DNA of 64,000 nucleotides from Cherax quadricarinatus (Eukaryota > Arthropoda > Malacostraca > Decapoda > Parastacidae). The translations under genes and the position numbers were made by a program. Under the pieces are notes generated by a model. It worked only from the letters and a program-made list of their open reading frames with translations, did no database searches and had not been told where the DNA came from. The stretch's first letter is position 1, and every line of letters begins with the position of its first letter. The stretch is taken from positions 49,563,779 through 49,627,778 of the forward strand of contig NC_091292.1 in assembly GCF_038502225.1 (NCBI RefSeq), written 5' to 3'. Below are positions 61,385 to 64,000 of the stretch, in pieces.

Positions 61385-63914
61385 AGATCCTCCAGTGGAA
61401 CATTTGTGGGCTGCAGCAGAAAATTCACTTAGTGATTGAAGCTGCAGTACAAGATGAGGTCGATGTCTTCCTGCTCCAGGAGACACTTACCAAACCACCA
61501 CATCAATCACAGCCACATATTCCGGGATTCTCGGCTTACCTTCAGTGCCTGGAAGGCATCAGCAGGGGTTGGTCGATCTACGTCTGGAACACTATCCCTC
61601 ACTCGATCTCTGCTGGCCCCATCGACTGCGGAGAGAGCGTGGAGGTACAGATCGTCACCTTACACATGCTGGATGGACCTTTCATGGTTTACAACATATA
61701 CAGAAGCTATCAGTCCACCCTTGACATTTCAGACGTGGCAGCACTCGCCCCCATGGAGGATCTTGTTGTAGCTGGAGTTGTCAATGCCCACCACCCTACT
61801 TAATTCTGTCTCCCACACAATGCAGCTGGGAGGCACCTTGCATCTGTGCTGGAGGATGTACCTGAGATCACCCTCCTGAACAATGGGGAGCCAACCCATC
61901 ACTACGGTGGCCGCCTTCACATGACACTCATCTCCAGACGGTTACTTCCGAGTGCAAGATGGGAGGTCCACCCCCGTCTAACCAGTGATCACTTTGCAGT
62001 GGTCACCACACTAATGGTCCAGCAGCACCCACCTCCCACACATACCCCCAGACGGAATATCAAGAAGGCCGACTGGCAGTGCTTCCAGGAGGTCATTGAG
62101 CAATGGACGGCAGAGTCTACTCTACCAGAAGATCCAGAAGAGGCGGCTCAGTGCCTACAGGCGGCCTTTACATGGGCAGCTGAGGGAGCCATACCTAGGA
62201 TTACAGGCCGAGGGTCATACAAGCGTGACTACAATGAGGAAATCAAGGAGCAGAACCACCGGATCAATGTCGTCCACAAGATACACAGGTGCAATCCCAC
62301 GGCCGAGTCCATGCGTCTGCTAATGAAAATGGTGCGGCATGCTCGCCATGTCTCACACAGGATCCAGCAAGCTAAATGGTTCGAGTGGTGTGCCTCCCTC
62401 AGCTACTCCACCACCTTATCCGAGATGTGGACCAAGTTAAGAATGGCCACTGGGCAGTGTCGCGGTGTGACTCGTGCGCACCCAGACCCCGCAACGGAGG
62501 CAGAGTGTCTGGTGGAACTTTTCGCCTCCAGAGTGGCTGTGGCTCAACTGCCTCAGGATCTCCAGGACCTCCAGGCTACGCTCCTTCCTAAAAAGATGGC
62601 GGCAATCCAAGCAGCATGCAGGGCAAAGGTTGATACCGATGAAGACTTCACTGACCGGGAGCCCCAGGCAGCCTTCACAGCTAATCAGGGCACTGTGCAA
62701 GGGCATGATGGTGTCACCTATGGTATGCTCACTCTGTCTAGGCATTCTGGTCAAGAAGTTGTCCTGGGGGTCATCATCCGGACCTGGAGAGCCGGCAGAC
62801 TCCCATGCTGTATGGAAGGAGGCCAGCATCGTACCAATTCCTAAGCCCGGGGATCCTGGCGGTGTGAGACCCATCTTCCTCACCAATTGCATCTCTATGG
62901 TGTCATAGAGGATGGTGTTGGAGCCACTGAAGTGGAAGCTTGGCCCTCCTCATAAACACCTCTATAGATTCACCAGAAAAGTGGGCACATTCGAAAGCCT
63001 TACCACCTTATTAGCCAGTATTGGGTCGGACGCCCAAACTCACATTGTTGTCTTCCTCGACCTCGAGAAAGCTTTCGAGTCAGCAAGTGCACCTGCCAAC
63101 CTTTCACTCTTGGCCCAGGGGGAGTTAAGAGCACGTTGCTTGCATGGCTTCGATCCTATCTACAGGACAGGCGGGCCCGGGTGCGTTTTCCAGGGGCATG
63201 CCTCTTCTCTCAAGACTCTGGAAAACGGCACTCCGCAGGGCGGGGTGCTCAATCCTACCCTGTTCAATGTACTGAAGCACCAGCTCACTTCACCTGCCTT
63301 TCTCCACAGGCACCTTCCTGCTCAGTTATGCCGATGAACTGGCACTTGTCGTACCTAGGAAGTGCCGGCTGCTGCAGCGCGCCAATGAGGACCTCGATCT
63401 GCTGGCTTCTACTTGCCGCTTCCTGGGGCTCAAGATATATGCAGCGAAATCCAAAGCCATGATCCTTCACACCAGGGAACCCAGTCAGAGGCTGCAGATC
63501 CTGGGTATCGACCTGGAATGGGCTCACAGCTATAGGTATCTTGGCATCTACATCGACAGGCGCCTCACCTTCCAGAAACATGTACGCCACGTCAAAGAGA
63601 GGGCTCTGCAGAGGGTCAGGGCAATGAGTGCCATGGCTAACCCTAGGGTCGGGGCCAGCCTTCAGGACATGAAGTTGTTATACCTACAGGCTGTACGCTC
63701 GCTCATCGACTATGGAGAACTTGCTTTGGTTCACGCTAGGCCCACAAACATCAAGTCTTTTTGTGTGGTCCAGAACACAGCTGTACGGGCCATGCTGGGG
63801 GTGCCTGGGAGGGCTAATGCAGTGACTCTGAACCTCGAGGCGCAGTTGCAGTCCCTTGAAGACAGGATCCAACTGGTAGCTGCCAGGAGGATTGCAAAGT
63901 ATCTCCGACTCTGA
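61090..63914 (+). pseudogene. copy 3 ORF2 with upstream ORF1 fusion, broken
   Basis: An extra G near 61329 places the end of ORF1 and the start of ORF2 in one frame, so 61090-61803 reads as a short ORF1-ORF2 fusion. In the endonuclease the GDVNAHH Asp is Val (GVVNAHH, about 61770) and a TAA follows at 61801. Unlike copy 1 it retains the 55 bp near 62095-62150. Frame changes occur near 62820 and 63190-63330. The reverse transcriptase box is YADE instead of YADD (about 63330), and it ends at TGA 63912-63914. Both catalytic centres are therefore hit. Confidence 0.85.
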
Positions 63915-64000
63915 TGGCTCCAGAGACCCAGTGGCAGGCCGCACAGCTGCTGGGATGTTCCACAGCAATCTGACAGCAGGTTGGCGCCTCCCAGACCATT
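63909..64000 (+). pseudogene. copy 3 RNase H start, runs off window
   Basis: DGSRDPVAGRTAAGMFHSNL is encoded from the deletion join onward and is identical to copy 1 and copy 2. The Thr-Asp start (YTDGS) is partly lost at the join. The remainder is outside the window. Confidence 0.75.

Larger units (their letters stand above)
59396..64000 (+). mobile_element. I-superfamily retrotransposon, copy 3, mosaic
   Basis: Same insertion site as copy 1. The first ~650 bp (to about 60045) are almost identical to copy 1 apart from a 20-bp loss near 59760. From there to about 63850 the sequence differs at many positions and holds several stops and indels. After 63910 it is again identical to copy 1 (39745 onward), following loss of ~0.32 kb. 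It continues past the window edge. Overall: a young 5' end and a young 3' part around an old middle. Confidence 0.9.

Overview
This is a eukaryotic, repeat-dominated window. It has no operons or ribosome binding sites, but it has non-LTR retrotransposons, a degraded multi-finger C2H2 gene cluster, an innexin (an invertebrate gap-junction family) and long tandem satellites. The best guess is an arthropod, perhaps a decapod crustacean. The innexin supports an invertebrate; the narrower assignment is inference.

Layout. (1) 1-13185: minisatellite with a 13-bp unit. (2) 13186-30647: related minisatellite with a 15-bp unit, a 4.3-kb higher-order period in its right part and a disordered middle. Very long open frames across both arrays are by-products of the repeats, not genes. 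(3) 30707-30806: 100-N gap. (4) 30807-34875 and 41312-41507: minus-strand cluster of related C2H2 zinc-finger genes, mostly broken, sharing an unusual acidic N-terminal module. (5) 34876-41311: foreign 6.4-kb segment lodged inside one zinc finger. It is a piece of a KRBA2-like integrase-derived gene carrying an I-superfamily non-LTR retrotransposon (copy 1) flanked by a 12-bp target-site duplication. (6) 41570-41669: second 100-N gap. (7) 41670-45279: near-identical partial copy of the same retrotransposon (copy 2), followed by the full C-terminal part of the KRBA2-like gene. (8) 45353-46880: frame-broken innexin whose 5' part is tandemly duplicated (324 bp). (9) 46883-47790: two unrecognised minus-strand ORFs. 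(10) 47765-58470: AT-rich satellite built of long inverted repeats, interrupted by a Jockey-like retrotransposon (50533 to about 56130) with two intact ORFs overlapping as TAATG. (11) 58560-59395: N-terminal part of another KRBA2-like copy, including an intron. (12) 59396-64000: retrotransposon copy 3 in the same target site, running off the window, with a young 5' end, a young 3' stretch and an old diverged middle.

How the parts relate. The I-type element jumped once into exon 2 of the KRBA2-like gene. That occupied locus was then copied at least twice more, and one copied piece landed inside a zinc-finger gene. Only the Jockey-like element looks intact enough to encode working proteins. The zinc-finger, innexin, integrase-like and I-type genes all carry frameshifts or stops, or are cut by gaps. 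Some single-base breaks lie in homopolymers and could be assembly errors.
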